A stretch of DNA of 64,000 bases from Pomphorhynchus laevis (lineage: Eukaryota; Acanthocephala; Palaeacanthocephala; Echinorhynchida; Pomphorhynchidae). The translations under genes and the position numbers were made by a program. The notes beneath the pieces are model-generated. The model searched no databases and was not told the origin of the DNA. It saw only the letters and a program-made list of their open reading frames with translations. The stretch lies in NCBI GenBank assembly GCA_012934845.2, contig WNNJ02002380.1, positions 78,179 through 142,178 of the forward strand, in the 5' to 3' direction. Of this stretch, positions 11,120-23,275 are shown one piece after another (position 1 is the first letter of the stretch; each line of letters opens with the position of its first letter).

Positions 11120-13945
11120 AAACTACCCTCATTGTTTTCAATGTCCATCCTCCACCCACTAATCCTGTCACCATATACATTTCCCATCCCATTTTATCTT
11201 CACTCCCCGACACCCCCGTCCCGTCTCTCCTGTTTTGTTTCTCAATAATCGACATCCATTTATCCAAATTACCTCCACCAACTTCCACGATTTTTCCACT
11301 CATAATCTTTCCGCACATCGCTTGCCATTATCTATATTATCTTTATCCTCTATGTTTCTTCCGTCAAACCAACTCCTTCCAAATCCTCAGCAGCCAACTC
11401 TCCTATCGTGATCTCACCAATTCACGTTACTCGTCCTCCATTACGGAAACGCTTTCCGTCTCGCGATCGTTGCGTAATCGTCACAAATATCACACCTTCC
11501 ACCTCCTTATCTCCACAAGCACGTTTCGACCACGAGGTTTCCGCCTTCAGATCCATCCTCTCTTGTTCCTGCGGATAAACCGTCTTTTTTTCAACGACAT
11601 CTCTCCTGTCGCATTCATCCGCCTTAACAAATTTTCCCAATCTAATCCTTCTCAGCCCACTCTCCTAAACATTGTTTTCAAGCATTGCTCTCACGCGTCC
11701 TCTGTCCGATCTCAACGATTTAAAATCATGTCTTCTTCAACCACTCGAGTTTTCCCCGATCGCACCCCTTCCGAAATCGCTCAAATCTCATCTGCCCGCA
11801 TCGAAAAACGCCGTCGCGAGGAAAACGACGAAGCATCTCTCTCTACCCGAAACATAGACGGAAATTTTCAAGTTGTCCACACCCGTCCAGAAATTCGATG
11901 GCGCTTTATCTCCCCTATGTGTCTTCTCTGCTAGCCCCTTTCACCAACACACAAGATTTCCGCCGCGGCCTACTCAACACTGAATATATTCTCCATAAAT
12001 TCAAACTTATCCTCAACATATTCACTAAGCAATCCATCGATCTCTTCTGCCTCACTGAATCTTGGCAGTCCGATTCCGACGACAACTCAATTCGCTGTTT
12101 GCTCTCTGCCGGTTGCTCACTAGTCGAATCCGCCCTCCTCCTTAGCTCATCCAATTCCTAAATTATCTAATTATGGCGGCATTGTCGCATTCGCCCGTCA
12201 CCAGGATTAAGTTCTAGGATTGTGCCTCACCGAATCCTGGCACCCCGATTCCGACGACATCTCAATTCACTGTTTGCTCTCTGCCGGTTGCTCACTAGTC
12301 GAATCCGTCCGCCCCCTCAACTCATCCAATTTCAAATTTCTCAAATTATGACGGCATTGTCGCATTCGCCCGTAGTCCCCGCGTCTCTTCGCAAAATCAT
12401 TCCCCATTTTAGTCCATGCTCTTTTGAATTGCTCACATGTCGTTTTTCTAGTCCGATCACTCTAGATCTCGCCATTGTATACCGTGCTGGTTCATCAACT
12501 CCTAGCTTCTTACACACTGTTCTTTGTCCCCCATTCCTTCACTCATTGTTGGAGACTTCAATATCCGCCTCGAACGGCACTCTTCCACTGATTCCATCCG
12601 GTTCATCAACATTCTATCCAACTACAATTACAAACTCATCTCCACTGCCCCACACCAATCATTGGCGGGGCACTCGACATAATAGCTGTCCCCAATTGTT
12701 TTGCTGCCTACAACTCCCTGTCAATCTCCGATCCTGCTCTATTCGATCACTTTCTCGTAAACCTTGATCTCACTTCCAACCACTGCCCGCTTCAACACCT
12801 ACTATCATACGTCGCTCTTAAATAAATCTGGACATACCTTTATTCCGTTCTGCCTTACTCAAATCGTCTCTATCTTATCCCACTATAGAATCTTCTTCTC
12901 CTTACTATCTTGCCTTTCTTTTCGACTCTAAACTCACACCCACTCTCGATATTCTCATGCCCTTCAAGCATTACCCTCACCGTCGCTTGCACCGTGCCCC
13001 ACGGTTTGACATCCAATGCCTACTCTCAAAGCATCAACTCCATCATGCTTTGAGAGTCTATCACCGCTCTCTCAGACATGATACCGCTCGCTCACTCCGT
13101 CTGCTCATGATTTCTATCTCGCTCTTCGCCGGTCTCATCTCAACCCATTACGTGCCCAATGCAACTCTATCTAGCAGCAAAAAAACCCACTTCATTCAAC
13201 TCCAAGTCTCTCTGACATACTTTTTATTCAATCGCTACATCCTCCCGAAACTTGTTCATCTTCTCCCTGTCTCACTTGCCGAAATCTCATCTGTCCTCAT
13301 GTCCTTGCCCAACAAAACCTCATCTGTCGATCCCCTGCCAACCTCCATACTTAAATTAATGTGCATATCGATATCCCCTTTCCTCATCACCTTGTTCAAC
13401 TCATCCATCCGCAGTCGTATATTTTCTTCACACTGGAAATCCGCCATCGTTGGTCTCCTCCTCAAGAAACAGTCGCTCAAACCCTCACTTCCGTCTAGCT
13501 ATCGCCCGACTTCACTCCTCCCTACTCTTTCCAAGCTCTTAGTGCGCCGTATCTAAATACAGATCAACGTTTATCTTTCTTCATTCAATATGTACCCTCA
13601 TTCCCAATCCACTTTCCGCTCTAATCACTCCACATAAATCACTTGCATTTAATTTTACAACGACCTACTCATTTCTCATGACAGGCTCTATATAGTGTTC
13701 TCATCTCGCTCGAGCTCTCCTCCGCCTTAAACATCGTCGACCACTCCATCCTCCTTTCTCGCCTTGGTTATGATTATGAATTTTCTTCCTCCTCCGTAGC
13801 ATGGGTTACCTTATATCTATCTGACCGTTTTTTGCGTCTGTTCAAATTCATGATCCTCTCCTCTCATCCCTATTTTCTGCGGGGTCCCACGAGGTTCAGT
13901 CCTAGGTCCCCTGATTTTCTCTTTTCTACTTGGCGATCTCTCTGT
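11120..13945 (+). mobile_element. LINE family B, copy B1 (CR1/L2-like), 5' and middle parts
   Basis: A C-rich, less AT-rich block unlike its surroundings. The possible 5' UTR/ORF1 region (11120-11930) includes SSTTRVFPDRTPSEIAQISS. The endonuclease starts near 11940 (ILHKFKLILNIF, DLFCLTESWQS), the linker follows, and RT runs from about 13250 (SSVLMSLPNKTSSVDPLPTS, SHWKSAIVGLLLKKQ, SSYRPTSLLPTLSK) to the LSSALNIVDHSILLSRL block near 13750. It stops at about 13945, where copy B2 starts in mid-endonuclease. Many frame breaks. Confidence 0.8.
12051..12375 (+). repeat. 175-bp direct duplication inside B1 endonuclease
   Basis: The stretch from CTCACTGAATC (12051) to GGCATTGTCGCATTCGCCCG (12178) recurs 175 bp later (12226 and 12353) with scattered differences. 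It duplicates the TESW block of the endonuclease, so the mutation happened in this element and the copies have since diverged. Confidence 0.85.
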
Positions 13946-14089
13946 TTATCAAATTCTCTAATCATGGTGGCATCGTCACATTCGCGCGTCACCCCGCGTC
14001 TCTTCGCAAAATAAATCCCCCTTTCAGTCCTTGCTCTTTTAAATTGCTCACTTGTCGTTATTCTAACCCGATCACTCTAGATCTCGCCA

Positions 14090-14479
14090 TTGTATACCGT
14101 CCTGGTTCATCAGCTCCTACTGCCATATTTTTTCACCGAACTCGCTGACCTCCTTTCTCATTGTTCTTTGTCCTCAATCCCTTCACTCGTTCTAGGCGAC
14201 TTCAATATCCGCCTAGACCGCCCCTCTTCCACGGATTCCATCAGGTTCATCAACATTCTATCCAACTACAATTACAAACTAATCTCCACTGCTTCCACAC
14301 ATATACTTGGTGGGACACTCGACATCATTGCTGTCCCCGATCATTTTGCTGCCTACACCTCACAGTCCATCTCTGATCCTGGTCTATCCGATCACTTTCT
14401 TATCACCCTTGATCTCACTCACAACCACACCCCTCCTCACACACCTACAATCCTACGTCGCTCTTGGAAGAAATCTTGA
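14090..14479 (+). pseudogene. LINE B2 endonuclease C-terminal half
   Basis: A 129-residue frame contains SLVLGDFNIRLDRPSS, STHILGGTLDIIAVP and DPGLSDHFLITLDL, the GDFN, LD and SDH blocks of the LINE endonuclease in proper order and spacing. The frame stops shortly before the RT linker. Confidence 0.85.
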
Positions 14480-14638
14480 CCTCTCCCTTCTCCGCTCTGC
14501 CTTACTCAAATCATCTCTATCATTACCCACAATAACAAATTCATCTCCTCACGATCTCGCCTTTATTTTCGACTCTGAACTCACATCCACTCTCGATATT
14601 CTCTTGCCACTTCAAGTCTCTCTCACACACACCGTCGC

Positions 14639-15340
14639 TTGCACCGTGCCCCATGGTTTGACATCCTATGCCCACTATCAAAGCGTCGACTCCCCCATGC
14701 TTTTCGAGTCTATCACCGCTCTCTCAGACGTGATTTCCGCTCGATCACTCCGTCTTTCCCTGATTTCTATCTTGCTCTTCACCGGTCTAATCTCAACCTA
14801 CTACGTACCAAATGCAACTCCTTCTGGCAGCATAAAATCATCACTTCATTCAACTCTAAGACTCTCTGGCATACTTTTAACTCAATCCTTGCTCGCTCCT
14901 CTTCGCCGTGCAACATCAATGCCAATGATTATTCGTCATTTCTCCAGACTAAAGTATCCACCTTGCTCTCTCACACCACGGTCTCCATCCTATCCCACTC
15001 TGCACAGTCTAATCTCATCCTTCCGGAACTCTTTCATCTTCTCCCAGTCTCACCTACAGAAGTATCATCTGTCCTCATGTCCTTGCCCAACAAAACCTCA
15101 CCTGCCGATCCCCTGCCTACTCACATATTAAAATCTATATGCTCATCGATATCCCCATTTCTCACAATCTTGTTTAACTCGTCCATCCGCAGTCGTATCT
15201 TCCCTTCACACTGGAAATCCGCAATCGTTCGTCCCCTCCTTAAGAAACAATCGCTCGACCCCTCCCTTCCTTCTAGCTATCGCCCCATTTCACTACTCCC
15301 TACTCTTTCTAAGCTCTTAGAACGCCTCATCTTTATATAA
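14639..15340 (+). pseudogene. LINE B2 ORF2 linker and RT N-terminal blocks
   Basis: A 233-residue frame runs from the pre-RT linker (RVYHRSLRRDFRS, LRTKCNSFWQHKI, SKTLWHTFNSILARS) into the first RT blocks (VSSVLMSLPNKTSPADPLPT, SIRSRIFPSHWKSAIVRPLL, YRPISLLPTLSKLLERLIF). The FWQHKI/WHTFNSI order is typical of CR1/L2 elements. Confidence 0.9.
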
Positions 15341-15430
15341 ATCAACGCTTATCTTCCTCATCAAATCTGTACCCTCCTTTCAAATCCGCTTTCCGCTATA
15401 ATCACTCGACAGAAACCGCATTGCATAAAA

Positions 15431-16455
15431 GTGTACAACGACTTACTCATTTCTCGAGACAAGGCTCTATATAGTGTTCTCATCTCCCTCGACCTCTCCT
15501 CCGCATTCAACATTGTCGACCACTCCGTCCTCCTTTCTCGCCTTCGTTATGATTACGGCTTTTCTTTCTCCTCCGTAGCATGGTTCGCCTCATATCTATC
15601 CGACCGTTCCTTTCGCGTCTGCTCTAATTCATCATCCTCCCCTCATATCTGTATTTTTGCGGGGTCCCACAAGGTTCAGTACTAGGTCCCCTGCTTTTCT
15701 CTCTTCTGCTTGGCGATCTATCTCCGTTTATCAAACCTTACTCCTTTAAGGTCATGCAATACGCCGATGACATTCTAATCTATGCTCATGCACCCGCACA
15801 TCGCATACACGATATCGGCATTTCTGCCTCCTACTGTCTTTCTTCTATCTACAAACGTCTCTCCAATCTCCATATCGTTCTAAACCCCGATAAGTCCAAA
15901 ATAATGTGGATCCTCCCCCGTAAACCAAACATATCTCCTCCCGCTGTATGTTTTGCCGCATCGATCATCCCCATAGTCCACAATCTCACTTTCTTAGGCT
16001 TCCATTTCGATGATCACCTTTACCTTAAACCCTTCGTCAGTGACAAGGTCCGCTCATCTAACTTAATTCTCCGTGACATCCGCCGTATCCGCCCCCTTAT
16101 CGACTTCCGTTCTTGTATGTCTCTTCTTTCATCGCTTCTTTTCTCTAAAATCGATTACTGCCTTAGCCTTTTCGCCAATTCTCCAAAATCCATCATCCTA
16201 CCCCTACAACGAATAATCAACACCGCCGTTCGAGTGCTCTTTCGTCTCCGTCGCTTCGACCACACATCCACATATTATTGCCCAACTCTCCTGGCCCACC
16301 ATCCATGTCCGCATCAAACTCCGCCTTCTTCTCGTTACCTTACGTCTCATCGCTGTCGGCTCCCCATCGTTCATCAACCTTCCTTTCTTAGACGATACTC
16401 GCCCCACCTCGCTATCGCTTCGTTCCTGTCATACCCTCTTACTCCACGTTCCTAA
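15431..16455 (+). pseudogene. LINE B2 RT catalytic and C-terminal part
   Basis: Two frames. 15431-15685 has LISLDLSSAFNIVDHSVLL and SYLSDRSFRV. 15754-16455 has MQYADDILIYAHAPAHRIH (catalytic YADD), LHIVLNPDKSKIMW, LTFLGFHFDDHL, RLRRFDHTSTYY and further C-terminal sequence. A frame change sits near 15660-15750, close to the PQGSVLGP block. Confidence 0.9.
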
Positions 16456-16675
16456 TTACTCCAACAACTACGGTCTCCGATCCTTCCTCGTCGCCGCCTC
16501 ACTTGCCTGGAATCAACTCCCTCTCGACGTCCGCCGCGCCCCCTCCTTTATCATATTCAAACACCTCCTCCGTTCACACCTTCTCGACACCTGATTCACA
16601 GTCTTGTTTTGTTGTGGTCATGTAAGCGTGCGCTGGCACGCATTTGCCACGTTAAAAAAACCTTTTTTACTTATT

Positions 16676-17490
16676 TAACTTGATACAATACGCCGATGAA
16701 ATCCTCATCTATGCTCATGCACTCGCTTTTCTCATACATGATATCGCCATTTCTGCGTCTAACTGCCTTTCTTCTATCTACAAACGTCTCTCCCATCTTC
16801 ATCTTGTTCTAAACCCCGACAAGACTAAAACAGTGTGGATCATCCTACGTCAATCTAGCATATCTCCTTCTGTATTTTTTGCCTCATCAATCATCCCTTG
16901 CTACGGACGAGCCGACCTTCGTCCGTTACAAAGTTTGCTCGTCGATCTTAATTCTTCGTGACATGAGACGAATCCGCCAGCTTATCGAATTCCGATCTAG
17001 TGTCTCTTTTTTCATCGCTTCTTTTCCTTAAAATATATTACTGCCTTAGCCTTCTCGTCAATTCTCAAAAGTCCATCAGCCTACCCTACAACGCATCATC
17101 AACTTCGCCGTTTGAGTGCTCCTTCGTCTCAGTCGCTTCGACCACATATCTACATATCTTACCCAACTCTCATGGTCAACCATCCGCATACAATTCCGCC
17201 TTATTCTCGTGACTTTTCGTCTAATCGCTGTCGGCTCCCCATCGTATATCAACCTCCCTTTCTTAGATGACACTCGCCCCACCTTTCTATCACTGCGTTC
17301 CAGTAATTCCTCTTACTCCACGTTCTTAATTACTCTAACAACTACGGTCTCCGATCCTTCCTCGCGCCGCCCTTCTCGCATGGAATTAGCTCCCACTCGA
17401 CGTCCGCCGCGATCCCTCCTCTTTTACATTCAAATACCTTCTCCCTACCCACCTTCTCAACACATGATTTAGATTTTTGCTTTTTTTGTG
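16676..17490 (+). mobile_element. LINE family B, copy B3, 5'-truncated at the YADD box
   Basis: It begins at the RT catalytic site (IQYADEILIYAHALAFLIHD; YADE replaces YADD) directly after the B2 3' end, then LHLVLNPDKTKTVW and C-terminal frames to about 17470 and a tail with ACATGATTTAG and a T-rich run. The internal deletion near 16910 and frame changes make it non-functional. It stands in direct tandem with B2. Confidence 0.85.
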
Positions 17491-17499
17491 TGTGGTCAG

Positions 17500-17900
17500 A
17501 AATCATCTGTAGGATTTGTCTGTCCCTCTTACTAACTATACGACGATATATGTTGAGGTCGTTATTATAAATTAAGGTTATTGATCGCATTAAAGACGAA
17601 AGCTCGTTTACATACAAGTTGAATAAGATAGGTTCAAAATAGATCCTTGTGGTACACCACCAGATATGTTAATACAATTCGACAATATACCATTATTTAC
17701 GCGAACTGAGGCGTTTCTTTTTTAAAATAAACGCATATATAATCAATAACTAAATAATCGAAGCCATATCCTATAAGTTTGTTTATTAATATATGGTCAA
17801 TAGTATCAAAGGCATGGGAGAAGTCGATAAATATTACATCGGTATCAACGCCGATGACAAATGCACTTACCCACTCGAGCGATCTTGTAAGCGTCTATGT
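17500..17900 (-). pseudogene. CR1-like RT fragment
   Basis: The reverse complement reads DVIFIDFSHAFDTIDHILI, KLIGYGFDYLVIDYI and, in an adjoining frame (to about 17342), EPILFNLYVNELSSLM and IYNNDLNIYRRIV. These are the FDTIDH, PQGS-flank and (degenerate) ADD blocks of a CR1-type RT. YNND has replaced the catalytic ADD. The family differs from B and C. Confidence 0.7.
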
Positions 17901-17929
17901 TAGATAAATCGTTATTCTCCAGGAATCTT

Positions 17930-18375
17930 TCACGTATGACGTTTGTTTAAATGCCTGATACAAACACGCATCTTAGACCTCACTATGGTAATCAGCGAAG
18001 ACTTCTTTGAACTCGATCAAACGGACAAGCGATTCTAGTTTTCTGATAAATTGTTCAATCGGCGGATCAGATTGTTGGCTCAGGTTACTTAGTTGATGTC
18101 GAGGTAAACATCTCATCGTTGTCTCACAAGGACAGCAGATAAATCAGAGGTTGCACTTGTGTAGGAGTCGATGCCGTTTATAAAATCGAAAACTTGAACG
18201 GATATATGATTGACAAGCAATGCCAACTTATGTTCATCGGACGGTTAATTAATAGATGACAAAAACGCTTCAAAATGGTTTAACCAGTGACGCCACTCCT
18301 TTGAACAATCATAAGTGTCATACAATATTTCGTGAATATAACGAGAAGTTTGTCCATAGTATACGCAGTACAATT
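17930..18375 (-). mobile_element. Gypsy-type gag relic
   Basis: On the minus strand the relic starts with MDKLL, as does the Gypsy gag at the left edge of the window, and contains KEWRHWLNHFEAFLSS, comparable to TQWRHWKTRLNAFLSC there. It is a short gag fossil of the same or a sister family. It has many breaks and is clearly older than the left-edge element. No LTR was delimited. Confidence 0.6.
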
Positions 18376-20370
18376 TTTGAATAAATTGTACCGAAGAAAG
18401 AGTAACCAATTGAAGGCTTTATTCAAACATTAAAAAATGACAACATGAAATGCTTTTAACAAACACAATTATATGTCATTCACCTCCAGTAATATATTCG
18501 GAAAGTTATTTAAGAGGAAATCGATTTATTTTCGAACATCGAAATTCCATAGACAGTAATCTTTTATCTGGAAATTCCAAACTGTATTCCAAACCTCGGG
18601 GATCTATATGCTACAATTTGTAATCTTATTTCTCAGGACTGTAGAAACCTGAGAATCAAGATTTTGAGAATTATTGAATCAATTCGAGGAATTTGTCATT
18701 ATTAAAATTTCTTAACAGACAAGTTTACCAAGAGTTTCTGGCAGAATTTCTTTTAAGTTAAGATGCAGAGCTTCCAACTAGATTTATCAGAAATGACTGG
18801 TCTATTCTCAACTTCGTCGTGTTTCAACCAGGGAATATGACTCGAATTGCGCGATTATATTCTCCAATCTAAGTGATCATATTCGATTTGTATTTATTAT
18901 AAGGTAAATTATAGGGACCTCGAGTTCAATGTGATCAAGCAAATGTGACATCGTGTTAATACATTCGCATATATGGGACGGTAAAATTCAGCATATTGTA
19001 TCTTACTTTGAGGATTGATAAATTGAGTTTACGCAAATCTTGTATTTTATTCGAAACTTTCGCTCCTAAATATTTATTTCCAAATATAAAAAATGTAAAA
19101 TACAGTCGTGTTGGAGAATTAAATTCGTTTGCTTAGGATTTAAATTTGACAAGCCGTTTACTATCGAGTATAATTCTGCTTATTACGTATTTAAATATTT
19201 TATAATTAAAAGCGCTATGAAAAAATGTAATAAAAAGATAAAATGCATATATTCTTTTCAATGCAACTAAAATACCCACGGAAGAAATCTGTAATAACCA
19301 AACTATTTTTTAAATAATTGAATTTATAAATTGATTGTTCATTCATTATTTATGAATTTTTTTCCTGGTGATGATAACAGATGTTATCGAAAATTCGAAA
19401 TTTAATAAACATCACAATCAATTTTTATAACAAAAATTTCTTATCGCGAAATATATGAATCTTTGAAAAAAAAAACCCAGAGAGGTAGTTCGTTGCATGC
19501 CAATCCACACAATTGTGATAAATAATCTGGAGGGCTACGTATACTAAAGTGTTGTCGTTCAATCTACTTTTGTCGATATAATATATTCTCTCTTTTATTT
19601 ACATGAATTCGCTAAGTCTTAATCTGAATACATTTATCCATACCTTCTTTGTTTTCTAAAGAAGCACATATCTAATACATCCACTCACAACGTTTTTCCT
19701 ATTATTTCTCAATGCACAAAAGATTTCTTACGAATTGGAAGCACGCGATTGTTGTTCATAAGGAACATCCGCTATAGTACTTGAAATTACAGACCGGTAA
19801 GCCTTATAAGTCACGTGCGCAAATTGTTACTGTGAATTGTGCATGATTATATAATAAAGCAAACGGGATCATATATCGTATAATTACAGGATAACGTCAG
19901 GTATATTACAGGAATCAATTTTGGGTCCGTTGCTATTGACATATTACAGATGGGGTATTATCAAAGTTGAAAAGTACACATCACGTAAATGCTGATAACC
20001 TTAAGATAACCTTTTTACTAGCCTGACATAAACCACAACTGGATAAACTGATACAATATACCATAGCGATATTTACATTAAGTAATCCACATACCATAAC
20101 TTGATGGATTTATAAAATTGGCGTAGCGGTGAATTTATTGAAATGTACTTTAGTGAGCCCGATAAAATAATAGCATTAACCATCTATTACATAGGTTCAC
20201 AGGTCATAGAGTCGTTCACACGGATCATATTTCATCTATATATTTAAAAGAAAAGGTGATAGGGGAGGTGTCGTAATGCTATATGGATGGCGTATGTAAT
20301 GAAAGGTAGCTTTAAATACTTAAATTTTACAATTTTATACAATGCGCATGTTAGGTTTTGTATAAAATTT
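18376..20370. other. Gene-free AT-rich region
   Basis: No convincing reading frame above 60 codons, no tandem array and no RNA gene were seen over 2 kb. The first 60 bases resemble the DNA upstream of the left-edge gag start and may be Gypsy leader. The rest is unassigned. Confidence 0.5.
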
Positions 20371-20374
20371 GTGA

Positions 20375-20680
20375 TCCCTCTCCTTCCAGCAGACTAACTT
20401 TTTCTTCTTGAATATCTCCTAAAGGAAGGCTGGAAAGGATTAAAGAGAGCAATGCTCGCCCTATCTCTACTCAACTGGAGTATTAACTTAGAACTCCATC
20501 ATTCTTTTGAGAGGGCCTGCCTGAGAGAAACAGATATCGGGAAAGTGTATCATTTTAGCTAGGACCTTGAGTTTATCGGAGTGGTATTGAATATACGACC
20601 TATAGGTAGTCGAACAATCGCGATAGCTTGCGAAGAAATGTAGCTATTAAATCAGGCTGATCCAATTCAATTTTCCGCGC
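20375..20680 (-). mobile_element. LINE A fragment (endonuclease-RT linker)
   Basis: Matches 3400-3700 and 29400-29680 of LINE A, including GGAAAGGATTAAAGAGAGCA, GAGCAATGCTCGCCCTAT and the TAGGTAGTCGA/GCGATAGCTTGCGAAG stretch. It is an isolated piece from the middle of the element with both ends missing. Confidence 0.85.
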
Positions 20681-21655
20681 ATCAAAATAGTCATTATTTC
20701 ACTTGAAAGATATTGTGACGCGTTAGCAATTAAAACTAGATTTAATTCATTGTTTGGCAATGAATGATTTTGTTGGATAATAAAATGTTTTGTCGAATCA
20801 TTAGATGATTTTCTTTTCAATCTGTTGTGTGTGAATAGTAGGAAGGCTGACTCGTTCTAAAATTCAATTTAATTATTGGATCACAATAATTAGTTTTAAA
20901 AAATAAATCATTATTATTTATTTAGAATAATTTACTAGAATAATTTGTTTTAAATTACGGAAAAAGTCATTTATTTTAAATTATGGATATATTCATTAAA
21001 TTATGTGCAAACACAAAACAAGTTTGTTTAAGTATACAAATATAATTCCACTAAATTGTGCAAAACACATAATTCACGATTAAATAATCAAAAATATAAC
21101 AAGTAACTATTTTTAATAATTGCACGTCTTTTAATAAATAAATTACAATTTTAATACGATCAAGTGTATTGATTAATATAATGTTTTGCTCGCTCACAAC
21201 TAAAAAGTTAAGTTAAATTTGATCATTTGATAATTTATCTTATCAAATTAAGATGAAAAGACTCCCTGATCACAATTTTAATTTAAACGATATTTGAAAA
21301 TCAAATTTATCATAATTCTTTATTGAAATTGGCACAAATGTTACTTTTTTTATCAATAAATGAACAAATCAGATCAGATGAGTACGTATTTTATATCTAA
21401 AAATATATAATAATATTGCTCCTCGGAATCGTCGTCCAGGCATAACAACGCAGATATGGGATATATTACAACTGCTTGTTTTTCGTTCTTCATATCCTCT
21501 ATCTATTTATGATCTAGTCTTATGAGGAAATATATCCTGCTTGATCTTCCTTCGCGTTATTAGATGCGTTTCAAGCTAGGGTCAAGATCAGCTCCGTACG
21601 AATCAAGATAAACTTTGTACGCTTTCGGTAGCTTCACATGATTTTAATCACAATC
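20681..21655. other. Gene-free AT-rich region
   Basis: No frame or RNA gene. CAAATCAGATCAG followed by GTACGTATTTTATAT near 21365 resembles the outer end of family F (see 38020-39390), possibly a decayed copy. Otherwise nothing. Confidence 0.4.
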
Positions 21656-21659
21656 AATC

Positions 21660-21832
21660 AGATCATATCAGCTTACTGAGTCTACGTATTTTATTATATA
21701 ACATTTTATCATTAAATTTTAAATAAAAATCAAATTTTATGAATTTAACTAATAAATAACTGACCATTTATCAGAATAGGGATTATAGGTCATTAGAAGG
21801 AACTGCCATGTTATAAGGTGTCGTATTAAAAA
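21660..21832 (-). repeat. Family F 3'-end repeat, copy 1
   Basis: Outer end CTGAGTCTACGTATTTTAT at about 21677, inner landmarks TTTATGAATTTAACTAATAA and GGTCATTAGAAGGAACTGCC. The same landmarks and order occur at 22370, 27560, 38130 and, inverted, at 41340-41480 and 49900-50090. It is a 5'-truncated 3' end of the RT element at 38484-39390. Confidence 0.75.
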
Positions 21833-21837
21833 GATTT

Positions 21838-22185
21838 ATGTTTACGTGGCAAATGCGTGCCCCGCACGCTTACATGACCACGAAAACAAAAGACAATAAA
21901 CAAAAATCTAAATCATGTGTCGAGAAGGTAGGAACGGAGGCGGTATTTGAATGTGATAAGGGAGGGAGCGCGGCGGACGTCAAGAGGGATCTGATTCCAG
22001 GCGAGTGAGGCGTCGACGAGGAAGGATTTGAGATCATAGTTGTTGGACTAATTAGGAACGTGGAGTAAGAGAGAATGACGGGAATGCAGCGATAAAGAGG
22101 TGGGGCGAGTGTCGTCTAAGAAATGTAGGTTGATGAACGATGTGGAGCCGTCAGCGATGAGACGAAAAGTTACGAGAAGATTAAT
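21838..22185 (-). mobile_element. LINE B 3'-end fragment, inverted
   Basis: Reverse complement of the B2 tail (16330-16660): ACGTGGCAAATGCGTGCC, GCACGCTTACATGACCAC, then the C-terminal coding tail to GCCGTCAGCGATGAGACG. Flanked on both sides by family F repeats. Confidence 0.9.
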
Positions 22186-22349
22186 AATACATTATTATTA
22201 ATAATAGTTTAAGTATTTTACTACAATACTTTCATTACTAATTCTTTTTTACTAATACGTTCGTTATTATTCATCAATAGTTTCAGTATTTCTGACAGAG
22301 GTTTTATTACTGGGAAAACAAAGTTCACAGATCAATAATAACTTGTCAG

Positions 22350-22625
22350 TAGAACAAATCAGATCAGAAAACTGAGTCGATGTATTTTATGTTATATATA
22401 AATTAAAAATAAAGATAAATAATTATAAATATTAAAAAATTATTAAATATATAAAATTTTATAGAATTTGTATTTTATTATAATAAACAGAAGCAAATTT
22501 ATATCACGTTAAAATTTAAAATTTAAATTTAAAATAAAAATTAATTTTTATGAATTGACAAATAAATAGCAGACGTTGCACCAGAATAAGAAATAGAAAT
22601 CACCAGGAAGAATTGATATGTTATT
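22350..22625 (-). repeat. Family F 3'-end repeat, copy 2
   Basis: Outer end ACTGAGTCGATGTATTTTAT near 22370, A/T-rich middle, then TTTATGAATTGACAAATAA and AAATCACCAGGAAGAATTG at the inner end. Same order as the other family F copies. Confidence 0.75.
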
Positions 22626-23275
22626 ATTTCTCATTGACTTTAAATTGATTTTCTAATTAAAGTCAACTAAATTTTACATTAATTTTTTACTTGTACAGAT
22701 CTGACTTTGATTTAATTAATTAATTTCACCTAGTGATATGGAAACAATTTCCCAAATTAAATGTGTCTGAGAACACATATGTCATGAATACTGAATCATG
22801 AAAAGAAAAGCGTCGTTGTTTTGGAGGGGACTTGAGACAGTATATTGACTAGTGTTCTAAATTGTAGAATAAACTTAAAAACATGTCGACAAGGTCTTTG
22901 AAAATGGAAATTTCCAGCACATTTTTGTTATTGCAATTTGTGGTTTTGTATATTATTAAAATGTATATGCTACAATTACGGAGATTAATTTTGAACTTCC
23001 TATCGATCACCGTGATGTTAGTGAACGCTATTTTGACATTTACTCACTATTAGTGAGTAATATATTATTTAAGTTTGATTTATACTCTTATTAATTATTG
23101 ACCCAATTACTTGAAGATTTTAACTGTTCTTGACAAAAATTTAATGATTCTATCCGTATCTATCCCATATAGTAATTTCATGGATAAAAGTTACTATAAA
23201 AATGACTTAATATGATCCAGATCACTTTATTAGTGAATACCAGGTTGACATTTATTCACTATTATTATTTCGACA
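22626..23275. other. Gene-free AT-rich region
   Basis: No frame or recognisable element. GACATTTACTCACTATTA (23034) and GACATTTATTCACTATTA (23247) form a short direct repeat just outside the LINE D tail. Confidence 0.4.

Larger units (their letters stand above)
13946..16675 (+). mobile_element. LINE family B, copy B2, lacking only the 5' part
   Basis: It starts in mid-endonuclease (NHGGIVTFARHPASLRK, LDLAIVYRPGSSAPT), continues with VLGDFNIRLDRPSS and SDHFLITLDL, the linker, then RT: SSVLMSLPNKTSPADPLPTH, SHWKSAIVRPLLKKQ, LDLSSAFNIVDHSVLLSRL, the catalytic QYADDILIYAHAPA, and a C-terminal region to about 16590. The 3' end carries GCGTGCGCTGGCACGC and an A-run near 16650. Frames change several times, so it is inactive. 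The motifs place it with CR1/L2 elements. Confidence 0.9.
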
